Shown here: piece by piece, positions 63,814-64,000 of the stretch
How the letters are laid out: each line of letters starts with the position of its first letter
Numbering within the stretch: the stretch's first letter is position 1
Assembly: GCF_008119665.1 (NCBI RefSeq)
Contig: NZ_CP043046.1
Span: 2,790,001-2,854,000, forward strand
Source of the DNA: Pigmentiphaga aceris
Lineage (GTDB): Bacteria; Pseudomonadota; Gammaproteobacteria; Burkholderiales; Burkholderiaceae_B
Direction of reading: 5' to 3'
Length of the DNA stretch: 64,000 bases
Program-made: the position numbers and the translations under genes
The notes under the pieces: generated by a model
Databases searched by the model: none
Told to the model about the DNA's origin: nothing
The model's input: the letters and a program-made list of their open reading frames with translations, nothing else

Positions 63814-64000
63814 AACTGTCTCAGACGTCGGTGGTTCTGACGGGCGCATCAGGTGGTATTGGATCGGCAACAGCACGCCTGCTCATTCACGAGGGAGCCA
63901 AGGTGTTGCTCGTCGGACGCTCCAAAGACAAATTGATGAAACTTGCGTCGGAATTGGGTGCAGGCGCGTCGGATCGCAGCCGGCTCGATGCGTTGGTGGT
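63810..64000 (+). CDS. SDR family oxidoreductase, 5' part (truncated by window edge)
   Basis: The first 63 codons of a short-chain dehydrogenase/reductase, with the cofactor motif TGASGGIGSA at about residues 11-20 and VLLVGRSKDKL in the second strand region. The ATG overlaps the diiron gene stop (ATGA). It is the fourth gene of the hemolysin-family operon and probably reduces or oxidises the product of the diiron step. The catalytic motif lies beyond the window. Confidence 0.88.
   Translation, partial: MKLSQTSVVLTGASGGIGSATARLLIHEGAKVLLVGRSKDKLMKLASELGAGASDRSRLDALV

Overview
The window is about 60-62% GC, gene-dense, and reads as a chromosomal segment of a Burkholderiales betaproteobacterium, most likely Alcaligenaceae (Bordetella/Achromobacter/Castellaniella-like). 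The basis is the cyoABCD-SURF1-RegBA block, the many small LysR-controlled catabolic units and the codon bias. This is inference from gene content, not a database match. No rRNA, tRNA, CRISPR array, phage or intact insertion sequence was seen.

Left part (0.5-13 kb): one long operon encodes an amidase, a complete peptide/opine-type ABC importer (binding protein, two permeases, fused double ATPase), a D-2-hydroxyacid dehydrogenase, an HSL-type esterase and a PaiB-like flavin protein. A convergent IclR regulator follows, then a class II aldolase and an M20 amidohydrolase. Together they look like uptake and hydrolysis of an amide- or peptide-like compound. A CPA1 Na+/H+ antiporter, an SDR/LysR divergent pair, a DUF4893 protein and a small DUF2945 protein come next.

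Respiratory block (18.5-27.6 kb, mostly minus strand): cyoABCD quinol oxidase, a SURF1 assembly factor, and the RegB/RegA redox two-component system, with a divergent MFS transporter sharing the cyo upstream region. The likely logic is quinone/redox sensing by RegBA and control of the terminal oxidase.

Middle (27.7-37 kb): an MFS/LysR divergent pair, a DUF6152 plus membrane protein pair, two tandem paralogous lipoproteins of unknown function, and a LysE exporter/LysR pair with a small unknown gene.

37-42.3 kb: a tightly coupled four-gene operon, nadM-Nudix, nadV, a radical SAM protein, and a methyltransferase fused to a nucleotidyltransferase-like domain. It joins non-deamidating NAD salvage to two uncharacterised enzymes and is the best candidate here for an undescribed system. 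It converges on a MarR-GNAT fusion gene. Next comes a 1.1-kb non-coding region with two diverged ~385-bp elements in inverted orientation; each contains a long hairpin that is preserved between the copies by compensatory base changes.

Right part (44.4-64 kb): a PPOX-type flavin protein/LysR pair, a frameshifted VOC gene, a haloacetate-dehalogenase-like hydrolase, a left-handed beta-helix protein, and a four-gene minus-strand flavin monooxygenase operon (two DszC/SfnB-like proteins, an LLM oxidoreductase, an FAD oxidoreductase). These are followed by a YdgA-YbjN fusion, a TIGR04222 membrane protein, a glutathione S-transferase and a QseBC/PmrAB-like two-component system. Divergent from the last is a thermostable-hemolysin/AMP-ligase/heme-oxygenase-like diiron/SDR operon that runs off the right edge.
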